Shown here piece after piece: positions 26,723 to 39,117 of a stretch of 40,110 bases of DNA (position 1 is its first letter; the number at the start of each line of letters is the position of its first letter). A program made the position numbers and the translations under genes. This stretch comes from Pelagibacteraceae bacterium AG-422-D23 (GTDB taxonomy: Bacteria > Pseudomonadota > Alphaproteobacteria > Pelagibacterales > Pelagibacteraceae), in contig QCMQ01000011.1 of assembly GCA_003213615.1 (NCBI GenBank), positions 1-40,110 on the forward strand. The letters run 5' to 3'. The notes under the pieces are model-generated. The model did not search any database. It had not been told where the DNA came from and saw only the letters and a list, made by a program, of their open reading frames with translations.

Positions 26723-29700
26723 TTACTGATTTGCTTGAGTTTCTTCAGGTTCTGACGCTTCAATTTTTTCTTGTTCAGACAAGAAATTATTGTCGTCCTC
26801 TAGAGCCTTATTGTTCCATCTATTTTTGATATTACCTGTACCAGCAGGAACTAATCTACCAACTATAACGTTCTCTTTTAAACCATTTAGAGGGTCGACT
26901 TTACCTTTAATAGCTGCATCTGTTAAAACTCTTGTTGTTTCTTGGAATGATGCAGCAGAAATAAAAGACTCTGTTTGTAATGAAGCTTTTGTAATACCCA
27001 TTAAAACTCTTTCACCAACTGCTGGTATTTTACCGTCAGCAACTAGTTTCTCATTAACATTATCAAATTTAATTCTATCGATAACTTCACCAGGTAAATA
27101 ACTAGAATCACCACTTGATTTAACTTCTACTTTTTTAAGCATTTGTCTTAAAATAGTTTCTATGTGTTTGTCATTAATTATTACACCTTGCAATCTATAA
27201 ACTTCTTGAACTTGGTTTACAAAATACTCTGTTAATTCTTTTATTCCTAAAATTCTCAAAATATCATGTGGTAAAGGTTGTCCATCAAGTAAATATTCAC
27301 CTTTTTGAATTTTTTCACCAGGATTAAAATTAATATGTTTACCTTTTGGAATTAAGTAATTAGACGGTTCTGCTCCATCTTCAGGAACAATCGACACTCT
27401 TTGTTTTCCTCTAACTTCTTTACCAAAAACAACACTTCCATCATTTTCTGCAATGATTGCACTATCCTTAGCTTTTCTTGCTTCAAATAGTTCAGCAACT
27501 CTTGGTAGACCTCCAGTAATATCTTTTGTTTTTGTTGTTTCCTTAGGTAATCTTGCTATTACATCACCAGCATAAACTTTTTGACCATCTTTTATTGATA
27601 AAATCGAATCTGGTACTAAATAATATCTAGCTTCATTATCATCTGCTTTTTTAATTACATTTCCTTTTTCATCTCTAAGAGTGATTCTAGGTTTTAAGTC
27701 AGTGCTCTTTGATTGACCTCTCCAATCAATTACTGATTTTGAAGAAATTCCTGTTGCGTCGTCAGTAGTTTCTTGAATTGAAACACCATCTATTAAATCT
27801 ACATAACTTGCTGTACCACTTTTCTCTGCAATAACTGGCGTTGTGTATGGATCCCATTCACAAATTTTAGTATTTGCTTTAACTTTATCTCCATTGTTGA
27901 AAAATAATTTCGAGCCGTAAGCAACCTTATAAACAGCTATTTGTACTCCATTATCATCCTCTATAGAAAGTTGAGTATTTCGACCCATTACAATTAAATT
28001 CTTTTTAGAATCTTCTAAAATATTAGAGTTAATAATTTTTAACGTACCTTCATTTTTTGTTACAATTTGTGAGTCTTGTTTAACGGAAGCGGTACCACCA
28101 ACGTGGAAAGTTCTCATTGTTAACTGTGTTCCAGGTTCTCCAATAGACTGTGCTGAAATCATGCCGATAGCTTCACCCACATGAACCATTTTACCTCTTG
28201 ATAAGTCTCTTCCATAAGAAGTAGCGCAAACACCTTCTTTTGATCCACAAGTCATTACAGAATAAACTTTGATAGCTTTAACGCCTGCTGCATCAATTTT
28301 ATCACAGCCAGCTTCATCTATCATTTCTTGTTTTTTAATTATAACTTCACCTGTTAAAGGATGCTTTACTTCATCAAAAGTAACTCTACCTAATGCTCTT
28401 TCAGATAGACTAACAACTACGTTACCACCTTCTAAAATTTCAGAAAGTTCTATAAAACCAGGTTTTTTACAGTCACACTCTTTTTTGGTTACAGTTAAAT
28501 CCTGAGCAACATCACAAAGTCTTCTTGTTAAATACCCTGAACTAGCAGTTTTAAGTGCAGTATCAGCCAATCCTTTTCTAGCACCGTGAGTTGAATTAAA
28601 ATATTCTAGAGCTGTTAAACCCTCTTTAAAATTCGAAATAATTGGACTTTCAATAATTTCACCAGATGGTTTTGCAATCAAACCTCTCATACCAGCTAAT
28701 TGTTTCATTTGAGCAGCAGATCCTCTAGCTCCACTGTCAGCCATCATAAAAACTGAGTTTATCTTTAGCCCTTCGTCAGTTTTTTCTGTAGCAGAAATTC
28801 CCTTCATCATTTCGCCAGCAACTTTATCTGTACACTTAGACCATGCATCGACTACTTTGTTATATTTCTCGCCTCTTGTAATTAAACCTTCTGCATATTG
28901 TGTTTCATAATCTGCAATCAATTTTTTAGTATCATCAATTAATTGAGTTTTATTTGCTGGAATTACAAGATCATCTTTTCCAAATGAGATTCCAGCTTTA
29001 AATGCGTGTTTAAATCCTAAATCTTTAAGCTTGTCACAGAAAATTACAGTTGTCTTTTGACCACAAAATCTGAATACGATATCAATTATTTCTGAAACTA
29101 CTTTTTTTGGTAATAATCTATCTACTAATGAAAACTTAATGTTTTTATTCTTAGGTAATAAATTTGCTAATAAAAATCTTCCAGCTGTAGATGTATACTT
29201 TTCTGTTTTTTTATTACCATTCTCATCTTCTGTTTCATATCTAGAGATTATGGTGCTATGTACATTTATTTGACCAGAAGATAGTGCAAATTCAATTTGA
29301 TCTGAATTTGTAAAATATCCAGCAGGTTTATCAGATATAGGTTCTTGTGAAAGATAGTAAATTCCTAAGATCATATCCTGACTTGGAACAATAATTGGCT
29401 TACCATTTGATGGAGAAAGAATATTATTTGTAGATAACATTAAAATTCTTGCTTCTAATTGAGCTTCTAAACTTAATGGAACGTGAACTGCCATTTGGTC
29501 ACCATCGAAGTCAGCGTTAAATGCTGCACAAGTTAAAGGGTGTAATTCAATTGCATCTCCCTCAATTAATTTTGGCTCAAATGCTTGAACTCCAAGTCTA
29601 TGAAGTGTTGGAGCTCTATTTAAAAGTACTGGATGTTCTCTAACTATTAATTCTAAAGCGTCCCATACTGCATTTGTTTCTTTTTCAACTAATTTTTTAG

Positions 29701-30901
29701 CTTGTTTAATTGTTGAGGCTAAACCTAATTTGTTTAATCTTGCATATAAAAATGGTTTAAATAACTCAAGAGCCATTTTTTTCGGTAAACCACACTCATG
29801 TAATTTTAAATCAGGACCGACAACGATTACTGATCTTCCAGAATAATCAACTCGTTTACCTAATAAATTTTGTCTAAATCTTCCTTGTTTACCTTTTAAC
29901 ATTTCAGCAAGAGATTTAAGTGGTCGCTTACCAGTTCCTGTTATTACCCTGCCTCTTCTACCATTATCAAATAGAGCATCTACAGACTCTTGAAGCATCC
30001 TTTTTTCATTTCTAACAATGATATCTGGAGCTTTAAGATCCATTAATCTCTTTAATCTGTTATTTCTGTTAATTACTCTTCTGTATAAATCGTTAAGATC
30101 TGAAGTAGCAAATCTTCCACCATCTAGGGGAACTAATGGTCTTAATTCTGGTGGTATAACTGGTACAACAGTCATAATCATCCATTCAGGTTTTTGACCT
30201 GTCTCAATAAATGACTCTATTAATTTTAATCTTTTAATTGCTCTTTCCTCGTTAACTTTTGATTTAGTTTCTTTAATAAAACTAACAAGATTTTTTCTCT
30301 CTATTTCTAAATCTAAATTTTTCAGCATCTCAAGAACAGCTTCTGCACCAATACCTGCTGTAAAGCTCTCTTCACCAAATTCTTCTTGATATTTTGCTAA
30401 TTCTTCCTCATTTAAAAGTTGATTTTTCTGTAAACCTGTTAAACCTGGCTCTACAACTATAAAGTTTTCAAAATAAAGAACTCTCTCTATTTCCTTTAAT
30501 TTCATATCAACAGCTAAAGCAATTCTACTTGGAAGAGACTTTAAGAACCAAATATGTGCTACCGGTGTAGCAAGATTAATGTGGCCCATTCTCTCTCTTC
30601 TTACATTTGATTTTGTGACTTCAACACCACACTTCTCACATATGATTCCTCTAAACTTCATTCGTTTATACTTACCGCATAAACACTCATAATCTTTTAT
30701 TGGTCCAAAAATTCTTGCACAGAACAAACCATCTTTTTCAGGTCTAAATGTTCTATAGTTAATTGTTTCGGGCTTTTTAATTTCACCAAATGTCCAGGAT
30801 TTAATTTTCTCTGGACTAGCAAGTGATATTTTAATGCTATTAAAATTTTGAGCTTCTGAAATTTCGTTACCCTTAAATAGATCTGTTAATTCTTTTTTCA
30901 T
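26723..30901 (-). CDS. rpoC: RNA polymerase beta' subunit
   Basis: Beta' provides the Mg2+-binding active site and the clamp. The 1392 residues are full length. The N-terminal zinc finger [20 protein letters not shown] is near 73-92; the clamp/switch segment [20 protein letters not shown] near 345-364; the catalytic NADFDGDQM near 460, whose three Asp bind Mg2+; the second zinc site uses CDCKK...[13 protein letters not shown] near 810-900. The trigger-loop region [16 protein letters not shown] follows. The ATG overlaps the rpoB stop by one base, with GGAG just upstream inside rpoB. Confidence 0.99.
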   Translation of the reverse strand: MKKELTDLFKGNEISEAQNFNSIKISLASPEKIKSWTFGEIKKPETINYRTFRPEKDGLFCARIFGPIKDYECLCGKYKRMKFRGIICEKCGVEVTKSNVRRERMGHINLATPVAHIWFLKSLPSRIALAVDMKLKEIERVLYFENFIVVEPGLTGLQKNQLLNEEELAKYQEEFGEESFTAGIGAEAVLEMLKNLDLEIERKNLVSFIKETKSKVNEERAIKRLKLIESFIETGQKPEWMIMTVVPVIPPELRPLVPLDGGRFATSDLNDLYRRVINRNNRLKRLMDLKAPDIIVRNEKRMLQESVDALFDNGRRGRVITGTGKRPLKSLAEMLKGKQGRFRQNLLGKRVDYSGRSVIVVGPDLKLHECGLPKKMALELFKPFLYARLNKLGLASTIKQAKKLVEKETNAVWDALELIVREHPVLLNRAPTLHRLGVQAFEPKLIEGDAIELHPLTCAAFNADFDGDQMAVHVPLSLEAQLEARILMLSTNNILSPSNGKPIIVPSQDMILGIYYLSQEPISDKPAGYFTNSDQIEFALSSGQINVHSTIISRYETEDENGNKKTEKYTSTAGRFLLANLLPKNKNIKFSLVDRLLPKKVVSEIIDIVFRFCGQKTTVIFCDKLKDLGFKHAFKAGISFGKDDLVIPANKTQLIDDTKKLIADYETQYAEGLITRGEKYNKVVDAWSKCTDKVAGEMMKGISATEKTDEGLKINSVFMMADSGARGSAAQMKQLAGMRGLIAKPSGEIIESPIISNFKEGLTALEYFNSTHGARKGLADTALKTASSGYLTRRLCDVAQDLTVTKKECDCKKPGFIELSEILEGGNVVVSLSERALGRVTFDEVKHPLTGEVIIKKQEMIDEAGCDKIDAAGVKAIKVYSVMTCGSKEGVCATSYGRDLSRGKMVHVGEAIGMISAQSIGEPGTQLTMRTFHVGGTASVKQDSQIVTKNEGTLKIINSNILEDSKKNLIVMGRNTQLSIEDDNGVQIAVYKVAYGSKLFFNNGDKVKANTKICEWDPYTTPVIAEKSGTASYVDLIDGVSIQETTDDATGISSKSVIDWRGQSKSTDLKPRITLRDEKGNVIKKADDNEARYYLVPDSILSIKDGQKVYAGDVIARLPKETTKTKDITGGLPRVAELFEARKAKDSAIIAENDGSVVFGKEVRGKQRVSIVPEDGAEPSNYLIPKGKHINFNPGEKIQKGEYLLDGQPLPHDILRILGIKELTEYFVNQVQEVYRLQGVIINDKHIETILRQMLKKVEVKSSGDSSYLPGEVIDRIKFDNVNEKLVADGKIPAVGERVLMGITKASLQTESFISAASFQETTRVLTDAAIKGKVDPLNGLKENVIVGRLVPAGTGNIKNRWNNKALEDDNNFLSEQEKIEASEPEETQANQ

Positions 30902-33900
30902 TAATTTAGCTCCACATTTAATGCTAATGATTTAATTTCTTTGACTAAAACGTTAAATGACTCTGGTATTCCAGATTCAAAATTTTCTTCACCTTTAACA
31001 ATTGTCTCATAAACTTTTACTCTTCCTGCAACGTCATCAGATTTAACAGTTAAAATTTCTTGTAATGTGTATGATGCACCATAAGCTTCAAGGGCCCACA
31101 CTTCCATCTCACCAAATCTTTGACCACCTAATTGTGCTTTACCACCAAGTGGTTGTTGTGTAACCAAACTGTAAGGTCCGGTAGATCTTGCATGAATTTT
31201 ATCCTCAACTAAGTGATGAAGTTTTAACATATAGATTATTCCAACAGTAACCGGTCTATCAAATTTCTCTCCTGTTCTTCCATCCCACAAATAAGTTTGT
31301 CCAGATCCTGGTAAATTTGCTAGTTCAAGCATCTCTGTAACATTTTTTTCTTTTGCTCCATCAAAAACAGGTGTTGAGATTGCGATACCATTTTGTAAAT
31401 TTTCACAGAGATCTTTAAATTCACTCTTGCTTAATTTGTCTACTTTGTCGTTAAAAATTTCTTCTCCATAAACAGATTTTAAGAATTTTTCGATTTTTTC
31501 TGTTCTTTCAATTTTTTTGTTATTTTCATTTACTAAATATTTAACTTGTTCTCCAAATTCTTTACATGCCCAGCCCAAATGAGTCTCTAAAATTTGTCCA
31601 ACGTTCATTCTACTTGGGACACCCAGAGGATTTAACACAATATCAACTGGTCTACCATCTTCTCTATATGGCATATCTTCAACAGGCACAATTTTACTAA
31701 CAACTCCTTTGTTTCCATGTCTTCCAGACATCTTATCACCTGGTCTTAATCTTCTTTTTATAGCAACGAATACTTTTACCATTTTCATAACACTTGGTAA
31801 TAAATCGTCACCACTTCTAATTTTTAAAACTTTATCTTCAAATCTCTCTGTAATGTCTTGTTTCGCGTTATTATATTGATCTTTCAATTGAGCTAATGTT
31901 GCTTCATCATTTACATTTCCTACTGTGATTTTGAAGACATCATTAATTGATAGTTTATTAATTGTATCAAAATCTAACTTAGTTCCTTCGGATAAATCTT
32001 TTACTTTTTTAGTTAAAGATGATCCTGACAGGAATTGTGAAGCTCTTTGTTTAATACTTCTTTCTAATATTTCTTCCTCAACAATTTTATCTTGTTGAAC
32101 TTGTTCAATTTCAGCTCTTTCAATAGTTATTGATCTTTCATCTTTCTCAATTCCATGTCTATTGAATACTCTAACATCAACTACCGTTCCACTTGATCCT
32201 CTAGACATTCTTAAAGATGTATCCGTTACATCGATAGCTTTTTCTCCAAAAATTGATCTTAATAATTTTTCTTCTGGACCAGATGCTGAGTCACCTTTTG
32301 GAGTAACTTTACCAACCAAAATATCACCAGCATTAACCTCTGCACCAATATAAACGACTCCTGATTCGTCAAGGTTTTTTAAAGCCTCTTCATTTACATT
32401 TGGTATATCTCTAGTTATTTCTTCTTCACCAAGCTTTGTATCTCTTGCCATTATTTCGTATTCAACAATGTGAACAGATGTGAATACGTCATCTGTAACA
32501 CATCTTTCTGAAATTAAGATTGAGTCTTCAAAGTTGTAACCTTGCCACGGCATGAATGCTACAGTAACGTTCTTACCTAAAGCAAGTTCACCTAATTTTG
32601 TTGAAGGACCATCTGCAATAATATCTCCAGATTTAACTTTATCACCAACTCTAACTAGTGGTCTTTGATTTATACAAGTATTTTGGTTTGATCTTTTAAA
32701 TTTTTGAAGGTTATAGATATCTACACCAGACTTACTAAAGTCTGTTTCCTCAGTTACTTTTATAACAATTCTTTTACCATCTATTTTATCAACAACTCCA
32801 TCACGCTTAGCAACAATAGTAACCCCAGAATCTAAAGCAACATCGCTTTCAATTCCTGTGCCGACAAGTGGAGACTCAGGTTTTAATAATGGAACTGCTT
32901 GTCTCATCATGTTTGATCCCATTAAAGCTCTGTTTGCATCATCATTTTCTAAGAATGGAATTAAAGATGCTGCAACTGAAACTAATTGTTTTGGTGATAC
33001 GTCAATGTAATCAATAGTGTCAGGTTTTGCTAAAAGAAAGTTAAGGTTTTGTCTGCATGATACTAGTTCTTCAGTAATTTTTCCATTTTTATCAAGTTTT
33101 GTATTTGCTTGAGCAATAGTAAATTTTGTTTCTTCCATTGCTGACAAGTATTCGACTTTATCTTGAACAACACCATCTTTTACTTTTTTGTAAGGACTTT
33201 CAATAAAGCCATACTTATTAATTTTTGCATAAGTAGATAAACTATTAATCAAACCAATATTTGGACCCTCTGGTGTCTCAATTGGACAAATTCTTCCATA
33301 GTGGGTTGGATGGACGTCCCTTACTTCAAAACCTGCCCTTTCTCTTGTTAAGCCACCCGGACCTAATGCTGAAACTCTTCTTTTATGAGTAATTTCAGAT
33401 AATGGATTTGTCTGATCCATAAACTGAGATAGTTGTGAACTTGCAAAAAAATCTTTCAATGAAACCGTTAATGGTTTTGCATTAATTAGATCTTGAGGCA
33501 TTGCTGATTCAACATCCAGTGTTGTCATTTTTTCTTTAATAGCTCTTTCCATTCTGTAAACACCAATTCTAGCTTGGTTTTCAACTAACTCTCCAACAGA
33601 ACGTACTCTTCTATTTCCTAAGTGATCTATGTCATCAACATCATCTTTACCATCACGTAAATCTAACATTTTTTGAATTATTGCAATTATATCATCGTTT
33701 CTTAATATAGTAATTTTATCAGAGCACTCTTGGTTTAATCTTGAGTTCATTTTAACTCTACCAACATCAGACAAATCATATCTATCTGAGCTAAAGAAAA
33801 GATTATTAAATATTTGAGTTGCTATCTCTATAGTTGGAGGCTCACCAGGTCTTAGCATTTTGTAGATTTCTGTGATAGCTTCGTCTTTAGTGTTATTTTT

Positions 33901-34989
33901 ATCAGCTAAAATAGTTGTTAGTAAATAAGGACCTTTGTTTATAGAGTTTGTAACAGAAATTTGTATTGAATGTATGTTTGCATCTAAAATTTGCTGAATT
34001 ACTGTGTCATTTAATTCAGTACCAATTTTTAATACACCGTGTTCATCTTCATTTACCTTAATATCTCGATGTAAAAATTTACCAAATAATGATTCTCTAG
34101 AAACCAATATATCTTTTAAACCATCATTAGCTAATTTTTTTGCACTTAAAAAATTAATTTTATCACCTAATTTAATTACTACTTCACCAGTCTTAGCATC
34201 TATTACTTCTTCTGAAAAATTCTTAGCTTTATAGTTTTCTGGATTAAATTTAGTTTTCCACTTTTCTGTTTTTGAATCAAATGTATATTGTTCACTTTCA
34301 TAGAACTCATCTACTATTTCTGATTTAGTGTAGCCTAAAGCTAATAATAGTGTTGATGAAAAAATTTTCTTTTTTCTATCAATTTTAAAATATAGAAAAT
34401 CTTTAACATCATATTCAAAATCTAACCAAGAACCTCTATTAGGTATTACTCTGCAATTAAATAAAAGTTTACCACTTGCGTGAGTTTTTCCTTTATCATG
34501 ATCAAAAAATACACCGGGACTTCTATGCATTTGGTTCACAACAACTCTTTGAACACCATTGGTGATAAAAGTTCCACTATTAGTCATCATAGGTACTTCA
34601 CCCATATAAACTTCTTGTTCTTTTGCTGATAAAATGTCTTTAGTATTATTTTCTTGATCTATTTCATAAACAACTAGCCTTAATGTACATTTAAGAGCTG
34701 ATGAGTATGTAAGCCCTCTCGCTATACACTCTTCAACATCAAATTTTGGTTTCTCTAATCTGTATGAAACATATTCTAGAGTTGCTTTATCGTTTAAATC
34801 CTCGATTGGAAAAATACTTTTAAATACCCTATCAAAACCTTTGGTTAGTTCTGCTGCTTCAGGATTAAATTCAGTTAATTCTTTATAAGAATTTTTTTGA
34901 ACTTCTATTAAGTTTGGAATAGATAAACTTTCTTTTAGTTTACCAAAACTCTTTCTTATATTTTTCTTCTCAGTAAAAGATAATTGCAT
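30901..34989 (-). CDS. rpoB: RNA polymerase beta subunit
   Basis: Beta, with beta', forms the catalytic cleft. The 1362 residues are full length. The rifampicin-binding cluster [20 protein letters not shown] is near 520-540 with wild-type-like residues, followed by [24 protein letters not shown] and [17 protein letters not shown]. The flap and C-terminal clamp segment [15 protein letters not shown] and [24 protein letters not shown] are clear. No Shine-Dalgarno is seen; instead a strong hairpin (35000-35027) ends 10 nt before the ATG. Confidence 0.99.
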   Translation of the reverse strand: MQLSFTEKKNIRKSFGKLKESLSIPNLIEVQKNSYKELTEFNPEAAELTKGFDRVFKSIFPIEDLNDKATLEYVSYRLEKPKFDVEECIARGLTYSSALKCTLRLVVYEIDQENNTKDILSAKEQEVYMGEVPMMTNSGTFITNGVQRVVVNQMHRSPGVFFDHDKGKTHASGKLLFNCRVIPNRGSWLDFEYDVKDFLYFKIDRKKKIFSSTLLLALGYTKSEIVDEFYESEQYTFDSKTEKWKTKFNPENYKAKNFSEEVIDAKTGEVVIKLGDKINFLSAKKLANDGLKDILVSRESLFGKFLHRDIKVNEDEHGVLKIGTELNDTVIQQILDANIHSIQISVTNSINKGPYLLTTILADKNNTKDEAITEIYKMLRPGEPPTIEIATQIFNNLFFSSDRYDLSDVGRVKMNSRLNQECSDKITILRNDDIIAIIQKMLDLRDGKDDVDDIDHLGNRRVRSVGELVENQARIGVYRMERAIKEKMTTLDVESAMPQDLINAKPLTVSLKDFFASSQLSQFMDQTNPLSEITHKRRVSALGPGGLTRERAGFEVRDVHPTHYGRICPIETPEGPNIGLINSLSTYAKINKYGFIESPYKKVKDGVVQDKVEYLSAMEETKFTIAQANTKLDKNGKITEELVSCRQNLNFLLAKPDTIDYIDVSPKQLVSVAASLIPFLENDDANRALMGSNMMRQAVPLLKPESPLVGTGIESDVALDSGVTIVAKRDGVVDKIDGKRIVIKVTEETDFSKSGVDIYNLQKFKRSNQNTCINQRPLVRVGDKVKSGDIIADGPSTKLGELALGKNVTVAFMPWQGYNFEDSILISERCVTDDVFTSVHIVEYEIMARDTKLGEEEITRDIPNVNEEALKNLDESGVVYIGAEVNAGDILVGKVTPKGDSASGPEEKLLRSIFGEKAIDVTDTSLRMSRGSSGTVVDVRVFNRHGIEKDERSITIERAEIEQVQQDKIVEEEILERSIKQRASQFLSGSSLTKKVKDLSEGTKLDFDTINKLSINDVFKITVGNVNDEATLAQLKDQYNNAKQDITERFEDKVLKIRSGDDLLPSVMKMVKVFVAIKRRLRPGDKMSGRHGNKGVVSKIVPVEDMPYREDGRPVDIVLNPLGVPSRMNVGQILETHLGWACKEFGEQVKYLVNENNKKIERTEKIEKFLKSVYGEEIFNDKVDKLSKSEFKDLCENLQNGIAISTPVFDGAKEKNVTEMLELANLPGSGQTYLWDGRTGEKFDRPVTVGIIYMLKLHHLVEDKIHARSTGPYSLVTQQPLGGKAQLGGQRFGEMEVWALEAYGASYTLQEILTVKSDDVAGRVKVYETIVKGEENFESGIPESFNVLVKEIKSLALNVELN

Positions 34990-34999
34990 TTATGTTTAT

Positions 35000-35027
35000 A
35001 AATACTGATTAAAAATAATCAGTATTT
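35000..35027 (-). promoter_or_regulatory. Perfect 12-bp hairpin between rplL and rpoB
   Basis: AAATACTGATTA and TAATCAGTATTT are exact inverted copies around a 4-nt loop. It fills the middle of the 56-nt rplL-rpoB gap and ends 10 nt before the rpoB ATG. On the transcript the 3' arm is followed by only a weak U tract (ATAAACAT), so it resembles an attenuator or processing site more than a full terminator. In E. coli this same gap holds an attenuator and an RNase III site. Confidence 0.7.
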
Positions 35028-35045
35028 GAATTCTTTCTATTTAAT

Positions 35046-35411
35046 TTATTTAAGTTCTACTTTAGCGCCAGCTGCTTCTAGCTTAGCTTTAATCTCTTCA
35101 GCGTCTTTTTTGTTTACACCAGATTTAACTTCTTTTGGTGCTCCCTCAACAAGATCTTTAGCTTCTTTTAAACCTAATGAAGTAGCTGCTCTTACTTCTT
35201 TGATAACATTAATTTTTTTATCGCCTGCAGAAACTAACATGATTGTAAAATCATCTTTGTCTTCTGCTGGAGCTGCACCACCTGCTGCTGCTGGAGCTGC
35301 TGCTGCCATTGGAGTTACACCCCATTTTTCTTCTAATTGTTTTGATAGCTCAGCTGCCTCTGCAACTGTCAAACTTGATAAATCTTCTATAATTTTGTTT
35401 AGGTCAGGCAT
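35046..35411 (-). CDS. rplL: 50S ribosomal protein L7/L12
   Basis: L7/L12 forms the mobile stalk that recruits GTPase factors. The 121 residues have the helical dimerisation domain ([28 protein letters not shown] in blocks), an Ala/Pro/Gly hinge (about 37-50) and the conserved C-terminal domain [31 protein letters not shown] in blocks. It lies 5 nt after rplJ, and the long rpoB gap with a hairpin follows, consistent with adjusting the stalk-protein to polymerase ratio. Confidence 0.98.
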   Translation of the reverse strand: MPDLNKIIEDLSSLTVAEAAELSKQLEEKWGVTPMAAAAPAAAGGAAPAEDKDDFTIMLVSAGDKKINVIKEVRAATSLGLKEAKDLVEGAPKEVKSGVNKKDAEEIKAKLEAAGAKVELK

Positions 35412-35416
35412 ATGTA

Positions 35417-35938
35417 TTACTCTTTGGGTTGTGTTTCAGAATTTTCTGCCGACAAACTACTCATTTTTTCTGAATGTGCAAGCAAAATACTGATTAATTT
35501 AGATGCAGAAGCGTTCAAAATACCCACAATATTGGCTCTTGCTTCATCTAATGTAGGTAAACTTGCTACATTTTGGACACCGGCCGAATCTAAGACCTCA
35601 TTATCCATAATTCCACCAATTAATTTTAAGTTTTCGTTATCTTTTGCAAATTTTGAAAGAATCCTTGCAGACATTATAGCGTCTTCACCGAATGCAACTG
35701 CTGTTGGACCGGTGAATAAATTTGATAAATCTTTACACTTTGTTTTCTCTAAAGCTAATTTTGTAATTCTGTTCTTTGTTATTTTAAAAATAATACCATG
35801 TTCTCTCATTTTAGCCCTCAACTCATCTAATTGAGTCATCGTTAAACCTTGGTAATGTGTAACCATTACAGCTTTGCTATTTTCAAACTGACTAGTCATT
35901 TCCTCGATATAATTTTTTTTTTGTTCTTTGTTCATCAT
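35417..35938 (-). CDS. rplJ: 50S ribosomal protein L10
   Basis: L10 anchors L7/L12 dimers on the 50S. The 173 residues show [37 protein letters not shown] and [13 protein letters not shown], with a C-terminal helix that would bind L7/L12. Two adjacent ATGs (35938 and 35935) are possible starts; I list the first. rplA ends only 2 nt before it, so the long L10-binding leader of E. coli is missing and autoregulation, if any, must use coding sequence. Confidence 0.95.
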   Translation of the reverse strand: MMNKEQKKNYIEEMTSQFENSKAVMVTHYQGLTMTQLDELRAKMREHGIIFKITKNRITKLALEKTKCKDLSNLFTGPTAVAFGEDAIMSARILSKFAKDNENLKLIGGIMDNEVLDSAGVQNVASLPTLDEARANIVGILNASASKLISILLAHSEKMSSLSAENSETQPKE

Positions 35939-35940
35939 AA

Positions 35941-36630
35941 CTATATCGATTTCCCTAATTTAACTTTATACGAAACGCCCATTGTTGAAGTAGCAAATAC
36001 ACTTTTAATTAAATCTCCTTTTAAAGTGTTGTTTGATTTCTCTTTTTCCAAAGCATCTAAGATAGCATTGTAGTTTTTTAGCAATTGATCATCATTAAAT
36101 GATTTTTTACCAATACTAACTCCAATGTTTCCATCTTTATCATTTCTAATTTCTACTTGACCAGATTTAGCATTTGTTACGGCTTCTTTAATATTTTCAG
36201 AAACTGAACCAAGTTTAGGATTAGGCATCAAACCTTTAGGTCCTAAAACTTTTCCTAATTTGGAAAGTTTAATCATCATTCCTGGTGTACAAATTAATTT
36301 TTCAAAATTTAACTCTCCACCTTTAATTCTTTCAACAAACTCATCACCACCTACAATATCTGCACCAGCATCTTTTGCGTCTTGAGCTTTATTATCTTCA
36401 CAAACTACAGCAACTTTAACTTTCTTACCTGTTCCGCCAGGTAAATTGACTACAGTTCTGATATTAACTTCACTTTTCTTTTGTTTATTGTTTATTTGAA
36501 AACTTAAATCTAAAGACTCATCAAATTTAGTTGTGCAGTTTTTCTTAAGCTCTGGTAACAATTTTTCTATAGATTCTGCACTGAAGTCTTTAGTTTTTTC
36601 AGGTAATTTTTTAAATCTTTTAGATACCAT
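35941..36630 (-). CDS. rplA: 50S ribosomal protein L1
   Basis: L1 forms the mobile stalk beside the E site and in E. coli represses its own operon. The 229 residues show FDESLDLSFQINNKQKKSEVNIRTVVNLPGGTGK in blocks, ADIVGGDEFVERIKGGELNFEK, and the signature MMIKLSKLGKVLGPKGLMPNPK. The ATG overlaps the rplK stop by one base. Confidence 0.97.
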   Translation of the reverse strand: MVSKRFKKLPEKTKDFSAESIEKLLPELKKNCTTKFDESLDLSFQINNKQKKSEVNIRTVVNLPGGTGKKVKVAVVCEDNKAQDAKDAGADIVGGDEFVERIKGGELNFEKLICTPGMMIKLSKLGKVLGPKGLMPNPKLGSVSENIKEAVTNAKSGQVEIRNDKDGNIGVSIGKKSFNDDQLLKNYNAILDALEKEKSNNTLKGDLIKSVFATSTMGVSYKVKLGKSI

Positions 36631-37055
36631 TATTCTTTTACCTCAATACCCATTGACCTTGCAGACCCTGCAATAATTTTTATAGCTTCTTCAATATCGT
36701 AGGCATTTAAATCATTCATTTTTTCTTTTGCTATACTTTCTAATTGTTTTTTAGAAATTGAAGCAACAATATTTCTTCCTGGTTCTTTAGAGCCGCCTTT
36801 AAGTTTTACTGCTTCTTTAATATAAAAAGATGCCGGAGGTGATTTAATTTTAAAATCAAATTTTTTGTCTTTATAGACTGTAATTTCAACTGGAACAGGT
36901 TTGCCTGCCATTGATTTAGTTTTATCGTTAAAGGCTTTACAAAATTCCATTATATTTACACCACGTTGACCTAAAGCAGGTCCAACTGGAGGAGCTGGGT
37001 TTGCTTGACCACCTTTAATTTGTAGTTTTATAAATCCACTAATTTCTTTTGCCAT
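36630..37055 (-). CDS. rplK: 50S ribosomal protein L11
   Basis: L11 forms the base of the GTPase centre and is needed for RelA activation. The 141 residues include [22 protein letters not shown] (about 11-32) and the C-terminal rRNA-binding signature [24 protein letters not shown] in blocks. It shares single bases with nusG upstream and rplA downstream. Confidence 0.97.
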   Translation of the reverse strand: MAKEISGFIKLQIKGGQANPAPPVGPALGQRGVNIMEFCKAFNDKTKSMAGKPVPVEITVYKDKKFDFKIKSPPASFYIKEAVKLKGGSKEPGRNIVASISKKQLESIAKEKMNDLNAYDIEEAIKIIAGSARSMGIEVKE

Positions 37056-37585
37056 TAACTTACCTTCTCAACCTGATTATATTCTAAATCTACAGGTGTA
37101 GGACGACCAAATATAGAAACTGACACCTTAAGTCTAGCTTTTTCTTCATCAATTTCTTCAATCATTCCAGTAAATGATGCAAATGGACCATCTACTACCT
37201 GAACTTTTTCACCTACATTGTAATCTACGCCAGATTTTGGCTGAGCAACACCGTCTTTGATCTGACCTAAAATCTTCTCTACTTCTTTATCTGAAACCGG
37301 AACAGGGATTCCTTTTGTACCTAAGAAACCACTAACTCTCTTTATGTTTTTAATCATGTGATAAATATTATTATCCATTTCACTTTTTATTAATACATAT
37401 CCAGGAAAGTATTTTTTTTTTCTTTGAATTCTTTTACCTCTTTTAACCTCAGTAACATCATGAGTGGGTACAATAATCTCTTCAAACTTATCAGCTATTT
37501 TAGCTTTATCTGCCTCCTCTTTAATTAAAGAGGCTACTTTATTCTCAAAACTAGAATGTGACTGAACAATGTACCAATTTTTCAT
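37055..37585 (-). CDS. nusG: Transcription termination/antitermination factor NusG
   Basis: NusG binds the RNA polymerase clamp to suppress pausing and links it to Rho or S10. The 176 residues show the NGN domain ([38 protein letters not shown]) and the C-terminal KOW domain ([33 protein letters not shown] in blocks). One-base overlaps couple it to secE and rplK. Confidence 0.97.
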   Translation of the reverse strand: MKNWYIVQSHSSFENKVASLIKEEADKAKIADKFEEIIVPTHDVTEVKRGKRIQRKKKYFPGYVLIKSEMDNNIYHMIKNIKRVSGFLGTKGIPVPVSDKEVEKILGQIKDGVAQPKSGVDYNVGEKVQVVDGPFASFTGMIEEIDEEKARLKVSVSIFGRPTPVDLEYNQVEKVS

Positions 37586-37776
37586 TAAATACTCACTTTA
37601 AGTAAAAGTTCTAAGAAAAATTTTAATACCTGATCTAAAAGAAGAAAAAATAAAGACATAACAACTGCCATAACAAAAACCATTAAAGCACCTTGCAATG
37701 TCTCTTTCCAAGTTGGCCAAGTAACTTTAAAAGCCTCTTGCTTAACTTCCTGAATAAATTTAATCGGGTTTCTCAT
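37585..37776 (-). CDS. secE: Protein translocase subunit SecE
   Basis: SecE clamps the SecY halves. The 63-residue short form has an amphipathic N-terminal helix with FIQEVKQEAFKVTWPTWKET (the SecE signature) and one C-terminal membrane span (about 30-58). It is located, as in most bacteria, between a tRNA-Trp gene and nusG; nusG starts inside its stop codon. Confidence 0.96.
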   Translation of the reverse strand: MRNPIKFIQEVKQEAFKVTWPTWKETLQGALMVFVMAVVMSLFFLLLDQVLKFFLELLLKVSI

Positions 37777-37793
37777 AATTTATAAGCTCAAAT

Positions 37794-37869
37794 TGGCAGG
37801 AGCGGAGGGACTCGAACCCTCAGCCTCCGGTTTTGGAGACCGGCGCTCTACCAATTGAGCTACACTCCT
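37794..37869 (-). tRNA. trnW: tRNA-Trp (anticodon CCA)
   Basis: The 76-nt cloverleaf has acceptor AGGAGTG/CGCTCCT, anticodon stem CCGGT/ACCGG with loop CTCCAAA, TPsiC loop GGTTCGAGTCC-like, discriminator G and an encoded 3' CCA. It lies between tuf and secE on the same strand and is presumably cut from their transcript. Confidence 0.97.
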
Positions 37870-37871
37870 AT

Positions 37872-37890
37872 TTATAGAGTTACTCTATAA
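37872..37890 (-). promoter_or_regulatory. Inverted repeat spanning the tuf stop codon
   Basis: TTATAGAGT and ACTCTATAA are perfect inverted copies around one base; as RNA this gives a 7-bp stem with a 5-nt loop that contains the tuf UAA stop. It lies 2 nt from the tRNA-Trp 5' end, so it may guide processing between mRNA and tRNA or protect the tuf 3' end. Confidence 0.45.
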
Positions 37891-39070
37891 TTTTAGTTAC
37901 TACTCCTGCTCCAACAGTTCTTCCACCTTCTCTAATAGCAAAGTTTAATTTCTCTGCCATAGCAATTGGAGTGATAAGTTTAACAGTAAATTTAGCATCA
38001 TCACCTGGCATAACCATTTCAGTACCAGCTGGTAATTCTACTTCACCTGTAACGTCTGTTGTTCTAAAATAAAACTGTGGTCTGTACTTAGTAAAGAATG
38101 GAGTGTGTCTTCCACCTTCATCTTTTTTAAGTACATACGCTTGAGCCTCAAATTTAGTGTGTGGAGTAATTGAACCAGGCTTACAAAGAACTTGACCTCT
38201 TTCGATATCAGTTCTTTCAATACCTCTCAATAAAATTCCAACGTTATCACCAGCCTCACCAGAATCTAAAAGTTTTCTAAACATTTCAACTCCAGTACAA
38301 ACTGATTTTTTAGTTTCTCTAATTCCAACTATTTCAACTTCTTCACCAGTTTTAATAACACCTGACTCTACTCTACCAGTTGCAACAGTTCCTCTTCCAG
38401 AAATTGAGAATACGTCCTCTACCGGCATTAAAAATGGCTTATCAACTTCTCTAGCTGGTTGTGGAATATGTTCGTCAACAGCTTTCATTAATTCTAAAAT
38501 TGAATTTTTTCCAATTTCATCATCTCTTCCTTCAACTGCTGCTAACGCCGAACCTTTAACGATTGGCGTTTTATCACCTGGGTATTTGTATGAAGTTAAA
38601 AGTTCTCTGATTTCTTCTTCAACAAGTTCAATCATTTCTTTATCATCAACTTGGTCTACTTTATTTAAGTAAACAACAATTGCAGGAATACCAACTTGTC
38701 TTCCTAAAAGAATATGCTCTCTTGTTTGTGGCATTGGACCATCAGCTGCATTTACAACTAAGATTGCTCCATCCATTTGTGCAGCACCAGTGATCATGTT
38801 TTTAACATAGTCAGCGTGACCAGGGCAGTCTACGTGAGCATAGTGTCTTTTTTCAGTTTCATACTCAACGTGTGCAGTTGAAATTGTTATACCTCTCTCT
38901 TTTTCTTCAGGTGCTTTATCAATTTGATCATAAGCGACTGCAGTTCCACCGCCTGCTTGTGCTAATACATTTGTAATCGCGGCAGTAAGAGTTGTTTTAC
39001 CATGGTCGACATGACCAATAGTCCCAATGTTACAGTGGGGTTTATTTCTTACAAATTTTTCTTTTGACAT
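37880..39070 (-). CDS. tuf: Elongation factor Tu
   Basis: EF-Tu delivers aminoacyl-tRNA to the ribosome as a GTP complex. The 396 residues are full length: P-loop GHVDHGKT at 19-26, switch [10 protein letters not shown] near 81-88, NKVD near 136-139, the aminoacyl-tRNA-binding [17 protein letters not shown] end here as [25 protein letters not shown] Shine-Dalgarno lies upstream of the ATG. It is between tRNA-Gly and tRNA-Trp, matching the E. coli tufB setting. No tuf lies after fusA, so this may be the only copy. Confidence 0.98.
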   Translation of the reverse strand: MSKEKFVRNKPHCNIGTIGHVDHGKTTLTAAITNVLAQAGGGTAVAYDQIDKAPEEKERGITISTAHVEYETEKRHYAHVDCPGHADYVKNMITGAAQMDGAILVVNAADGPMPQTREHILLGRQVGIPAIVVYLNKVDQVDDKEMIELVEEEIRELLTSYKYPGDKTPIVKGSALAAVEGRDDEIGKNSILELMKAVDEHIPQPAREVDKPFLMPVEDVFSISGRGTVATGRVESGVIKTGEEVEIVGIRETKKSVCTGVEMFRKLLDSGEAGDNVGILLRGIERTDIERGQVLCKPGSITPHTKFEAQAYVLKKDEGGRHTPFFTKYRPQFYFRTTDVTGEVELPAGTEMVMPGDDAKFTVKLITPIAMAEKLNFAIREGGRTVGAGVVTKIIE

Positions 39071-39117
39071 TACGTTTTTACCTCAGTTTTTATTTGTTTC
39101 TTCTAATTTTAATTTCT

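Noticed and set aside
35026..35834. Two + strand frames opposite rplL and rplJ
   Set aside because: They mirror conserved ribosomal protein genes; the Ala-rich run is the reverse reading of the L7/L12 hinge.
35939..35943. An L10-type autoregulatory leader before rplJ
   Set aside because: Only 2 nt separate rplA and rplJ, so there is no leader to fold outside coding sequence.
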